From positions 1 through 6,304 of the forward strand of contig JAGALI010000077.1 of assembly GCA_017625275.1 (NCBI GenBank): 6,304 nt of DNA. Reading direction: 5' to 3'. The translations under genes were made by a program, and so were the position numbers. Below the pieces are notes generated by a model, which was given only the letters and a program-made list of their open reading frames with translations, was not told the DNA's origin and searched no databases. Origin of the DNA: Clostridia bacterium (GTDB lineage: Bacteria; Bacillota; Clostridia; Oscillospirales; CAG-272). Shown here in pieces: positions 1-5,529 of this stretch (position 1 is the stretch's first letter; each line of letters starts with the position of its first letter).

Positions 1-124
1 GGAAATTTTTAATTCAATTCCTAAAATCAAGTACGAAGGACCTAAAAGCAAAAATCCATTAGCATTTAAGTATTATGATGCTGATAAGATTGTAATGGGA
101 AAGAAGATGAAAATGACGCTTTGA
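1..124 (+). pseudogene. xylA: Xylose isomerase 5' remnant (truncated)
   Basis: Reading from base 2, the frame gives 40 residues and then TGA. It contains KIKYEGPKSKNP, LAFKYYDADKIV and GKKMK, which match the conserved N-terminus of bacterial xylose isomerase (recalled family pattern: KYEGP...NP.AFKYYDA..V..GK.M..H). The family enzyme is about 440 residues and converts D-xylose to D-xylulose. Here the match stops after GKKMK, is followed by MTL and a stop, and no catalytic part (His/Asp and metal-binding residues) follows. The start codon should lie only a few codons left of the window. The remnant runs in the same direction as the importer operon, whose first ATG is 44 bases beyond its stop. 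It cannot encode an active isomerase. It could be a decayed gene end, a rearrangement scar or an assembly join. Identification of the family is strong; the cause of the break is unknown. Confidence 0.82.
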
Positions 125-168
125 TAATAAAAAACAATAAAGAAATCACATTAAAAGAGGTGTAAAAA

Positions 169-1152
169 ATGAAAAAAATTCTATCACTTACATTGGCAAT
201 TATTATGGTTGCCATATCATTGTTCGCTCTTGCATCGTGTGCGAAGAAAACTGACGATAATATAAAAGTTTCTGTTCTTAACGGAACCACTGGATTTGGC
301 ATGGCTCAGCTTATGGAGAAAAACTCAACCGAAGAAACAAAAAATTCCTATGAATTTAAGGTTGAAAAGGACGCTTCAAATATCATGGCAGGCTTAAATC
401 AAGGAACTATTGATATTGCAGCCCTTCCAACAAACGCGGCTGCTACTGCTTTCAACAACACAAATGGTGGCGTTCAAATAATCGCTATAAATACTCTTGG
501 TGTTTTGACAATTATGCAAAATAGCGAGGGCGAAAGAATTGATGATATAAAGGACCTTGAGGGAAAAACAATCCATTGTCCTAAGCAAAATCCTGCACAA
601 ATTTTAAATTATATTTTAAAGCAAAATGGCGTTAACGCCACTATTAAAACAGATTTTGCAGCTCCTGCCGACCTCGTTTCTGCATTTATGACACAAAAAA
701 CAAAGGATGAAGCGGGTGCTGAAATAGCAATTGATATTGATATTGCTGTGATTCCACAGCCTATGGCAACCCAAGTTCTTAACAAAAAAGGTGCTGCTGG
801 TTACACTCTTTCTCTTGACTTGAGCGAGGAATGGAAAAAGGTATCTAACGAGGAGCTTGTACAAGGCTGTATTGTTGCAAGAACTGATTTTATTAAGGAA
901 TTTCCTGGTAGTGTCGCAGATTTTCTTGAAGAATACGAGGATTCTATAAAATTTACAAACAAAAACCCAAAGCAAGCTGGTGAATATATAAAGAAATATG
1001 AAATAGCTGCCGATGCGGCACTTGCTGAAAAGGCTATCCCTAATTGCAATATAACATTCATTATTGGTAATGATATGGAAAACAAAATGCAAAACTTCCT
1101 TGATGCCTTGGGTATAAAGCTTAACGAAGGAACCTTCTATTATAAAAAATAA
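169..1152 (+). CDS. ABC transporter substrate-binding lipoprotein (NMT1/SsuA-like)
   Basis: This is a 327-residue extracytoplasmic solute receptor for the importer encoded with the next two genes. Residues 1-23 form a lipoprotein signal peptide (positively charged MKK, hydrophobic stretch about 4-20). The lipobox LASC is at 21-24, so Cys24 would be lipidated and anchor the protein to the outer face of the membrane. The mature part has the type II periplasmic-binding layout: an early strand and loop VLNGTTGFGMAQLM (36-49), a segment GLNQGTIDIAALPTNAAA (75-92), INTLGVLTI (107-115), and DLEGKTIHCP (129-138) starting the second lobe. The pattern fits clostridial receptors annotated as nitrate/sulfonate/taurine or thiamine-precursor (NMT1/THI5-like) type. 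The ligand cannot be deduced; there is no adjacent biosynthetic gene or riboswitch. The start is supported by AAGAGGTG at 155-162, six bases before ATG. The TAA overlaps the permease ATG by one base. Confidence 0.88.
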   Translation: MKKILSLTLAIIMVAISLFALASCAKKTDDNIKVSVLNGTTGFGMAQLMEKNSTEETKNSYEFKVEKDASNIMAGLNQGTIDIAALPTNAAATAFNNTNGGVQIIAINTLGVLTIMQNSEGERIDDIKDLEGKTIHCPKQNPAQILNYILKQNGVNATIKTDFAAPADLVSAFMTQKTKDEAGAEIAIDIDIAVIPQPMATQVLNKKGAAGYTLSLDLSEEWKKVSNEELVQGCIVARTDFIKEFPGSVADFLEEYEDSIKFTNKNPKQAGEYIKKYEIAADAALAEKAIPNCNITFIIGNDMENKMQNFLDALGIKLNEGTFYYKK

Positions 1153-1943
1153 TGAAAAATTTTAAAAAAATTGGCATCAAAGCTTCAAAAGTCCTTTTAA
1201 TTGCCCTTTTTTGGCTTGGAATTTGGGAATTAGTTTCATTAATTTTAAATATACCCATGCTCTTTCCAGGACCTATTTCGGTTCTAAAAAGACTATTTGA
1301 ATTGATTTTAACAAAAGAATTTATAATTAACTCTTTAATGTCTCTATTGAGAGTCTTTGGTGGAATCTTTATAGCTATTATATTAGGTGTTATTCTAGCA
1401 GCTTTTTGCGCTATGTCAAAAATTGTTCACGATATTATATATCCTATATTAACAGTTATAAAATCTACACCTGTTGCATCATTTGTAATAGTTATTTGGC
1501 TCTTTTTAGGAGATCAAAAGACACCAATTATAATAACTGTTATGATGATGCTACCAATTGTTTGGGCAAACATTTATCAAGGAATTAAAAATGTTGATAA
1601 AAATCTCCTTGAGGTTTGTACTGTTTATAAAATACCGTTCAAAAAGCGCGTCTCTGCCTTTTATGCGCCTTCAATAATTCCTTACTTTATCTCTTCTCTT
1701 TTGTCAGGTATTGGACTTGCATGGAAGGCAGGAATTGCAGCCGAAGTTCTTTGCTCTACAGACGTTTCCATTGGAGATGCTATTTTTGACGCAAAATATG
1801 ACTTCAACGGAGTTGATTTATTTGCTTGGACTGTAACTGTAATAATTCTGAGTCTTGTTTTTGAGCTTGTTTTCACTAAGCTTTTGAAAAAGCTACTAAA
1901 AAAATACATTAAATCTGAAGGAGGCTCAAATGAAAATAAATAA
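1152..1943 (+). CDS. ABC transporter permease (SsuC/ThiX-like, BPD_transp_1 family)
   Basis: A 263-residue integral membrane subunit that forms the translocation channel, probably as a homodimer. About six hydrophobic segments are visible, near residues 13-32, 67-87, 96-118, 123-143, 172-192 and 223-243. The cytoplasmic coupling (EAA) loop lies between the fourth and fifth, around 151-177, with NLLEVCTVYKIPFKK leading into YAPSIIPYF. It follows the usual SsuC/ThiX pattern, although the glycine common in the EAA motif is replaced here. LAWKAGIAAEVL (189-200) is characteristic of nitrate/sulfonate/taurine-class permeases. Length is normal for the family. The ATG is fused to the receptor gene stop (TAATG), with no strong separate ribosome binding site, so translation is probably coupled. 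The C-terminal tail is lysine-rich and carries the Shine-Dalgarno of the ATPase gene. Substrate unknown. Confidence 0.9.
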   Translation: MKNFKKIGIKASKVLLIALFWLGIWELVSLILNIPMLFPGPISVLKRLFELILTKEFIINSLMSLLRVFGGIFIAIILGVILAAFCAMSKIVHDIIYPILTVIKSTPVASFVIVIWLFLGDQKTPIIITVMMMLPIVWANIYQGIKNVDKNLLEVCTVYKIPFKKRVSAFYAPSIIPYFISSLLSGIGLAWKAGIAAEVLCSTDVSIGDAIFDAKYDFNGVDLFAWTVTVIILSLVFELVFTKLLKKLLKKYIKSEGGSNENK

Positions 1944-2508
1944 TTTATACAAGGCCTTCGAAGAAAAAATAATTTTCAATGATTTTTCAATAGAAATACC
2001 TGATGGAAAAATCACATTTATTATAGGAGAAAGTGGATGTGGAAAAACCACTTTGTTACGCATTCTCGCCGGACTTGATTCAAGCTTCTCTGGGCAAATT
2101 GATAGCTCTAGCTCTCGTATAAGCTGTGTTTTTCAAGAGCCAAGGCTTTTCCCAGCTATTTCTGTACTACAAAACATTGAACTTGTAGAAAAAGGAAATA
2201 GCCTACCTACAAATGAAATTTTAAAGTTGGTGGAGCTCGATACAGAAGAAAATCAATATCCAGATTCGCTCTCTGGTGGAATGAAGATGCGCCTTTCTCT
2301 TGCTCGCGCCCTATATTATAATGGTGATATGTTTTTAATGGACGAACCATTTTCGGCACTTGACGAAAACATGAAAGCGCGTATTATTCCAAAGGTTTTA
2401 TCTCTTTTAAAAGGAAAAACTGTTATTATTGTGTCTCATGACATGGAAGATGTTAACTCATATGCTGATAATATAATAAATCTTTCAAAAGAAAATCCAC
2501 CTGATTAA
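1930..2508 (+). CDS. ABC transporter ATP-binding protein (SsuB-like)
   Basis: A compact 192-residue nucleotide-binding subunit that powers the importer from the cytoplasmic side. All core ATPase motifs are present: Walker A GESGCGKTT at 33-41, Q-loop FQEPRLFP at 68-75 (Gln69), signature LSGGM at 114-118, Walker B FLMDEP at 135-140 (catalytic Glu139), D-loop SALD at 142-145 and switch His170. FQEPRLFP is typical of the nitrate/sulfonate/taurine ATPases, agreeing with the permease. It is shorter than the usual 240-260 residues because it ends soon after the switch histidine, with no regulatory domain. Its ATG lies 14 bases inside the permease gene, with AAGGAGG at 1918-1924 giving a strong start. 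The last codons (NPPD) form the left arm of the operon terminator and the stop codon sits in its loop. It looks functional. Confidence 0.92.
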   Translation: MKINNLYKAFEEKIIFNDFSIEIPDGKITFIIGESGCGKTTLLRILAGLDSSFSGQIDSSSSRISCVFQEPRLFPAISVLQNIELVEKGNSLPTNEILKLVELDTEENQYPDSLSGGMKMRLSLARALYYNGDMFLMDEPFSALDENMKARIIPKVLSLLKGKTVIIVSHDMEDVNSYADNIINLSKENPPD

Positions 2509-2520
2509 CAGGTGGATTTT
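2492..2520. terminator. Rho-independent terminator, probably bidirectional, between convergent genes
   Basis: A perfect 12-bp inverted repeat: AAAATCCACCTG (2492-2503), loop ATTAA (2504-2508), CAGGTGGATTTT (2509-2520), followed on the plus strand by further T-rich sequence (TTATTATTT). It ends the importer operon. Read on the minus strand it lies seven bases beyond the stop of the cysteine-rich gene and is followed by TTTTCTTTT, so it probably serves both converging genes. The left arm overlaps the last codons of the ATPase gene, and the TAA stop forms part of the loop. Confidence 0.88.
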
Positions 2521-2526
2521 TATTAT

Positions 2527-3381
2527 TTATAAACAGCCACAGCCACCCTTGCTTGGGGCGTCATGCTTATGATGGCACGATGTGCCGTGTGGGAATGTGT
2601 TCATAGATGGAGGAGAAAATTCGTTTACAGGAAACGACATTGCTCTAAACAATGTGCAAGGATCGTTTTCGGGTGCACTTATACACTCTTTTTCTGGTAT
2701 ATTATATTCTGTTGCATTGATAAGGAGCTGAGCTGGGCGCTCGATTCTAATTACAGAGAAAAATCCTAAAGATACAACGAGCGATTTCTCATCTCTTTCG
2801 CAAAGACTACCATTTACGCAGCAACGAACATTTTCGGGAATATCCTCAACGCAACAGCAACAGCAGCATGGAAATACTCTTGGCTCAACTACTCTTGTGT
2901 CTAAAATTACAGGATCAACAGTTTCAAAAACTGCAATCGGTAAATTTGACGATGTTGGCGCTTGACAAGGCAACCCCTGACAAAAGCTACTCTTTCCTAC
3001 CTCGCTTTTGAAAACTGTTACATTTCCTTCACTACCAAAAAGAACTACCTTCTTTTCTACAACAGCTATTCCATCAAACTCCTGAATATTTCCAGGGTTA
3101 ATGCATGCCTCAAAGGTAATCTTAGTATATATTTTAATATTTAATTGATAAAATCCTCTATTAAAAGGAACGTCATTAACATCAATATATGCACAAACTA
3201 CCTTTGCACACTTCGCGCGAATTGTGTTGGTACGATCTATTATTTCCTCACCAAATTCTGTGAGATACACCTTAACATTTTCAAAACAATCCTTATCTCT
3301 ACAGGAATCTAGAACCTTATGAGTATCTATACAAACGCATTCCTTTTGATGAGGTGGCTGACAAATTCTATTATCAGGCAT
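2527..3381 (-). CDS. Conserved clostridial cysteine-rich protein of unknown function
   Basis: A 284-residue protein starting MPDNRICQPP. It has about 24 cysteines, including six in a row (172-177, within VFPCCCCCCVED), and a Cys/His-rich tail (CHHKHD from 269, then GGCGCL). There is no signal peptide or membrane segment. Other recognisable stretches are DVPFNRGFYQLNIKIYTKI (70-88), KKVVLFGSEGNVTVFKS (110-126), ETVDPVILDTRVVEP (153-167) and IPEKECISAPENDPC (228-242). These resemble a hypothetical-protein family I recall from many Clostridia, but no function is established. The alternating hydrophobic stretches suggest beta-rich folding; the cysteines could bind metal or cross-link the protein, for example in a spore coat, but this is inference. 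The open frame extends upstream to an ATG at 3507. I chose 3381 because AGGAGG lies seven bases before it and the extension runs into the preceding gene's terminator hairpin. Confidence 0.72.
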   Translation of the reverse strand: MPDNRICQPPHQKECVCIDTHKVLDSCRDKDCFENVKVYLTEFGEEIIDRTNTIRAKCAKVVCAYIDVNDVPFNRGFYQLNIKIYTKITFEACINPGNIQEFDGIAVVEKKVVLFGSEGNVTVFKSEVGKSSFCQGLPCQAPTSSNLPIAVFETVDPVILDTRVVEPRVFPCCCCCCVEDIPENVRCCVNGSLCERDEKSLVVSLGFFSVIRIERPAQLLINATEYNIPEKECISAPENDPCTLFRAMSFPVNEFSPPSMNTFPHGTSCHHKHDAPSKGGCGCL

Positions 3382-3388
3382 AAGATAA

Positions 3389-3394
3389 CCTCCT
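3389..3394 (-). promoter_or_regulatory. Ribosome binding site deciding the cysteine-rich protein start
   Basis: On the minus strand the sequence is AGGAGG, then TTATCTT, then ATG at 3381. This is a full Shine-Dalgarno match with seven-base spacing. It overrules the longer frame that begins at 3507, whose start codon lies within the terminator hairpin at 3491-3513. Confidence 0.85.
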
Positions 3395-3490
3395 ATTTTT
3401 ATTGAAGACACGATAATTCTCGCCTTCTGTAACATCTTATGCAAAGATACAAAATTTGACATTTTAATAGATATTTTTCTAAAAAAAGAA

Positions 3491-3513
3491 AGCCCCTTGA
3501 TTTCCAAGGGGCT
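3491..3513 (-). terminator. Rho-independent terminator after the P-loop protein gene
   Basis: On the minus strand AGCCCCTTG, loop GAAAT, CAAGGGGCT form a perfect GC-rich 9-bp stem followed by TTCTTTTTTT. It begins 12 bases beyond the P-loop gene stop codon and separates that gene from the cysteine-rich gene. The cysteine-rich gene therefore depends either on read-through or on a promoter in 3395-3490, where I see no clear vegetative consensus. Confidence 0.9.
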
Positions 3514-3525
3514 CTTTTATACAAA

Positions 3526-3933
3526 TTAGATATATTTTTTAATTGTATCTGTTGCGTTTTCAATTGGCATAGAAAGTGTCATAACAAGATTTACGCCAAG
3601 CTTTGATACAAGAGTATCGGCCTCAACAAGAAATGCTTCAAAAGCCTGTAAATCTCTCTTGCAAATTCTAAAGGTTGCATCAATAAACATATCTGTTATA
3701 TCGTGATTACTAGCCAAAAGTCCTGCCAAGAATCCATAAAGTGCTTCTGCATCCTCTACCATATATTCATCAGAGTTGATAAGTCTACATTTATGGCTAA
3801 CTTGAAGCCTAAGATTATCACCCTTCTCTATACATACAACTGAGCCTTTGGAACAATCAAGCGCAGAATTAATCATTTCGATTAAAACCTTTGTCTTTCC
3901 TGTTCCCTTTACACCAATAATAATTTTCGTCAT
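3526..3933 (-). CDS. Small P-loop NTPase-like protein of unknown function
   Basis: A 135-residue soluble protein. The N-terminal strand MTKIIIGVKGTGKTK carries a Walker A motif GVKGTGKT (7-14). A hydrophobic strand ending in aspartate, DITDMFIDA (78-86), is a possible Walker B. VVCIEKGDNLRL (32-43) lies between them. There is no membrane segment or added domain, and the protein is shorter than most P-loop ATPases, so it may have a minimal fold or work with a partner. I recall similar short proteins across Clostridia, sometimes loosely annotated as ATPase or PilT-like, but no role is established and nothing here supports twitching motility. The start is well supported by GGGAGG at 3942-3947, eight bases before ATG. 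The gene has its own consensus promoter (3969-3997) and terminator (3491-3513), so it appears to be a single-gene vegetative transcript. Confidence 0.75.
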   Translation of the reverse strand: MTKIIIGVKGTGKTKVLIEMINSALDCSKGSVVCIEKGDNLRLQVSHKCRLINSDEYMVEDAEALYGFLAGLLASNHDITDMFIDATFRICKRDLQAFEAFLVEADTLVSKLGVNLVMTLSMPIENATDTIKKYI

Positions 3934-3968
3934 ATTCTTTTCCTCCCGAATATTATTTCTGTAATTAA

Positions 3969-3997
3969 ATTATACATTAAACCCTATAAAAAATCAA
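3969..3997 (-). promoter_or_regulatory. SigmaA-type promoter of the P-loop protein gene
   Basis: On the minus strand the -35 is TTGATT (3992-3997) and the -10 is a perfect TATAAT (3969-3974), with exactly 17 bases between them. Transcription should start near 3962, leaving a leader of about 30 bases with the GGGAGG ribosome binding site. It lies downstream of the pgi terminator, which fits an independent transcription unit. Confidence 0.82.
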
Positions 3998-4068
3998 TAG
4001 TTTTTTGTGAAAAATGTATAAAAATCCAAAGTTTTTTAGGAACTTTTGCTTAAATTTAACCAAAAAAC

Positions 4069-4098
4069 AAAAATAGCCGATAAAAATCGACTATTTTT
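4069..4098 (-). terminator. Rho-independent terminator after pgi
   Basis: The arms are 4069-4081 and 4086-4098 around a four-base loop. On the minus strand AAAAATAGTCGAT pairs with ATCGGCTATTTTT; the single non-Watson-Crick position is a U-G wobble in minus-strand RNA but a C-A mismatch in plus-strand RNA. The stem is followed by GTTTTTT on the minus strand. The asymmetry and its place just after the pgi stop assign it to pgi. Confidence 0.82.
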
Positions 4099-4104
4099 TA
4101 GTTT

Positions 4105-5439
4105 TTAATCAATTCTAGCCTTAAGCGCAGCTCTCAATTCTTCATATCCTTCTTTACCAAGCAAAGCAAACATATTTTTCTTGTAGCTTTCAACGCCAGG
4201 CTGATTAAACGGATTTACTCCGAGCACATATCCAGAAATTGCACACGCATATTCAAAGAAATAAATTATATTACCAAGAGTATATGCGCTTCTGTCCTCA
4301 ATATCAATAACAATATTAGCAACATATCCATCATAGTGAGCAAATAGTGTTCCAAGCATTGCTTGCTTATTAACAAATTCAAGCTCCTCACCAGAGAGGA
4401 AATTAAGCTTATCAATATTGTTAGGATCATTAGGAATTATAACTGTATCATTTGATTTCTTAATATTAAGAACTGTTTCGAAGAGAATTCTGGACCCCTC
4501 TTGAACAAATTGTCCAAGTGAATGAAGGTCTGTAGAGAAAATAAGTGAAGAAGGATATATTCCCTTTCCATCCTTACCCTCGCTCTCTCCAAACAACTGC
4601 TTCCACCATTCGCATAGCATTTGTACAGAAGGCTCATAAGCCACAAGAACCTCAGTTGTTTTTCCTAATCTATATAAAATGTTTCTGAGTGCTACATATT
4701 TTAGAGCATCATTCTTATTTATGTCAGCAACAGAATACTTTTCTCTTGCATCCGCAGCGCCTTGCATCATTGCATCAATATCAATGCCCGCTACAGCAAT
4801 TGGCAAAAGACCAACAGCGGTCAAAACAGAAAATCTTCCACCAACATCATCTGGTACTACAAATGTCTCATAGCCCTCATCATCAGAAAAGCTCTTAAGT
4901 GTTCCCTTTTCCTTGTCAGTAGTAGCAAAAATTCTTTCCTTTGCGCCTTCTTTACCGTATTTTTCTTCAAGAAGGTTTCTGAAAATACGAAATGCTACCG
5001 CAGGCTCTGTTGTAGTTCCTGACTTAGACACAATATTTACACAAATATCCTTACCCTCGCAAATCTTAAGAAGATCTGACAACGCAGAAGAGCTAATTGT
5101 GTTGCCCGCATAATAAATATCAGGTGTATCTTTTTTTAATCTGTTATACATAGGTGACTTTACAAACTCAATAGCAGCACGAGCACCTAGATAAGAACCA
5201 CCAATACCTATAACTATTAGGATATCACAGCTTTTCTGAATTTTTTCAGCAGCCTTTTTAATTCTTGCAAATTCTTCTTTATCATAATTTACAGGAAGAT
5301 CAAGCCAACCGAGGAAAGAATTTCCAGCACCAGATTTACTCATAAGAGTTCTCTGTGCCTCGTAAATTTCCTCTGATATATTTTTAATGTCGATATCCTT
5401 TACGTGTTTATCAACAAATTTTGTATTCAATGAAAGCAT
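4105..5439 (-). CDS. pgi: Glucose-6-phosphate isomerase
   Basis: A 444-residue cytoplasmic enzyme that interconverts glucose 6-phosphate and fructose 6-phosphate in glycolysis and gluconeogenesis. The length is normal for Firmicutes. Visible landmarks are GIGGSYLGA (78-86), the phosphate-binding SKSGTTTEP (138-146), the family signature DDVGGRFSVL (197-206), LFGESEGKDGKG (282-293) with the acidic catalytic site, TDLHSLGQ (303-310) with catalytic His306, and the second signature GVNPFNQPGVESYK (407-420) ending in the active-site lysine. No key residue is missing. The open frame runs up to an ATG at 5502, but I place the start at 5439: the protein then begins MLSLNTKFV, GGAGG stands nine bases upstream, and the extension would lie inside the promoter. 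The gene has its own promoter and terminator. The upstream carboxypeptidase gene ends 90 bases away without a clear terminator. Confidence 0.96.
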   Translation of the reverse strand: MLSLNTKFVDKHVKDIDIKNISEEIYEAQRTLMSKSGAGNSFLGWLDLPVNYDKEEFARIKKAAEKIQKSCDILIVIGIGGSYLGARAAIEFVKSPMYNRLKKDTPDIYYAGNTISSSALSDLLKICEGKDICVNIVSKSGTTTEPAVAFRIFRNLLEEKYGKEGAKERIFATTDKEKGTLKSFSDDEGYETFVVPDDVGGRFSVLTAVGLLPIAVAGIDIDAMMQGAADAREKYSVADINKNDALKYVALRNILYRLGKTTEVLVAYEPSVQMLCEWWKQLFGESEGKDGKGIYPSSLIFSTDLHSLGQFVQEGSRILFETVLNIKKSNDTVIIPNDPNNIDKLNFLSGEELEFVNKQAMLGTLFAHYDGYVANIVIDIEDRSAYTLGNIIYFFEYACAISGYVLGVNPFNQPGVESYKKNMFALLGKEGYEELRAALKARID

Positions 5440-5448
5440 TTCAAAATT

Positions 5449-5453
5449 CCTCC
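5449..5453 (-). promoter_or_regulatory. Ribosome binding site deciding the pgi start
   Basis: On the minus strand GGAGG is followed by nine bases and ATG at 5439. The alternative ATG at 5502 falls between the -35 and -10 elements of the promoter at 5481-5509 and would not be in the transcript from it. Confidence 0.8.
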
Positions 5454-5480
5454 AAGCCAAATGATTTTCATTTCCTATAT

Positions 5481-5509
5481 ATATTACTACATTTGCTTTC
5501 AAAATTCAA
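5481..5509 (-). promoter_or_regulatory. SigmaA-type promoter of pgi
   Basis: On the minus strand the -35 is TTGAAT (5504-5509) and the -10 is TAATAT (5481-5486), separated by exactly 17 bases. The predicted start near 5474 gives a leader of about 35 bases that contains the GGAGG site. It sits in the short gap after the carboxypeptidase gene, so pgi can be transcribed independently as well as by read-through. Confidence 0.72.
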
Positions 5510-5529
5510 CAGTTTTTTTCAACTTTTTA

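Noticed and set aside
121..128. TTGATAAT as a possible -10 element for the importer operon
   Set aside because: No acceptable -35 lies 16-18 bases upstream and there is no extended -10 TG, so it is not supportable as a promoter in this AT-rich context.
616..1092. 158-codon open frame on the minus strand
   Set aside because: It lies entirely antisense to the substrate-binding lipoprotein gene, has no ribosome binding site that I can see, and its product is a low-complexity, Cys/Phe-rich shadow.
2851..2868. CAG/CAA-like trinucleotide repeat
   Set aside because: On the coding strand it is the six-cysteine run of the cysteine-rich protein; it is too short and too mixed in codons to call a microsatellite.
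3382..3507. N-terminal extension of the cysteine-rich protein (start at 3507)
   Set aside because: The start codon overlaps the terminator hairpin of the preceding gene, while a perfect AGGAGG precedes the ATG at 3381.
3998..4068. Possible small RNA or riboswitch in the AT-rich gap between pgi and the P-loop gene
   Set aside because: No stable stem beyond the pgi terminator is visible and the stretch lies upstream of the identified promoter, so nothing supports an RNA gene.
4679..5113. Several overlapping short plus-strand open frames
   Set aside because: They are antisense to conserved parts of pgi, including its family signature, and have no recognisable features.
5440..5502. N-terminal extension of glucose-6-phosphate isomerase (start at 5502)
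   Set aside because: It would start between the -35 and -10 of the pgi promoter, lacks a good ribosome binding site, and gives a protein longer than usual for the family.
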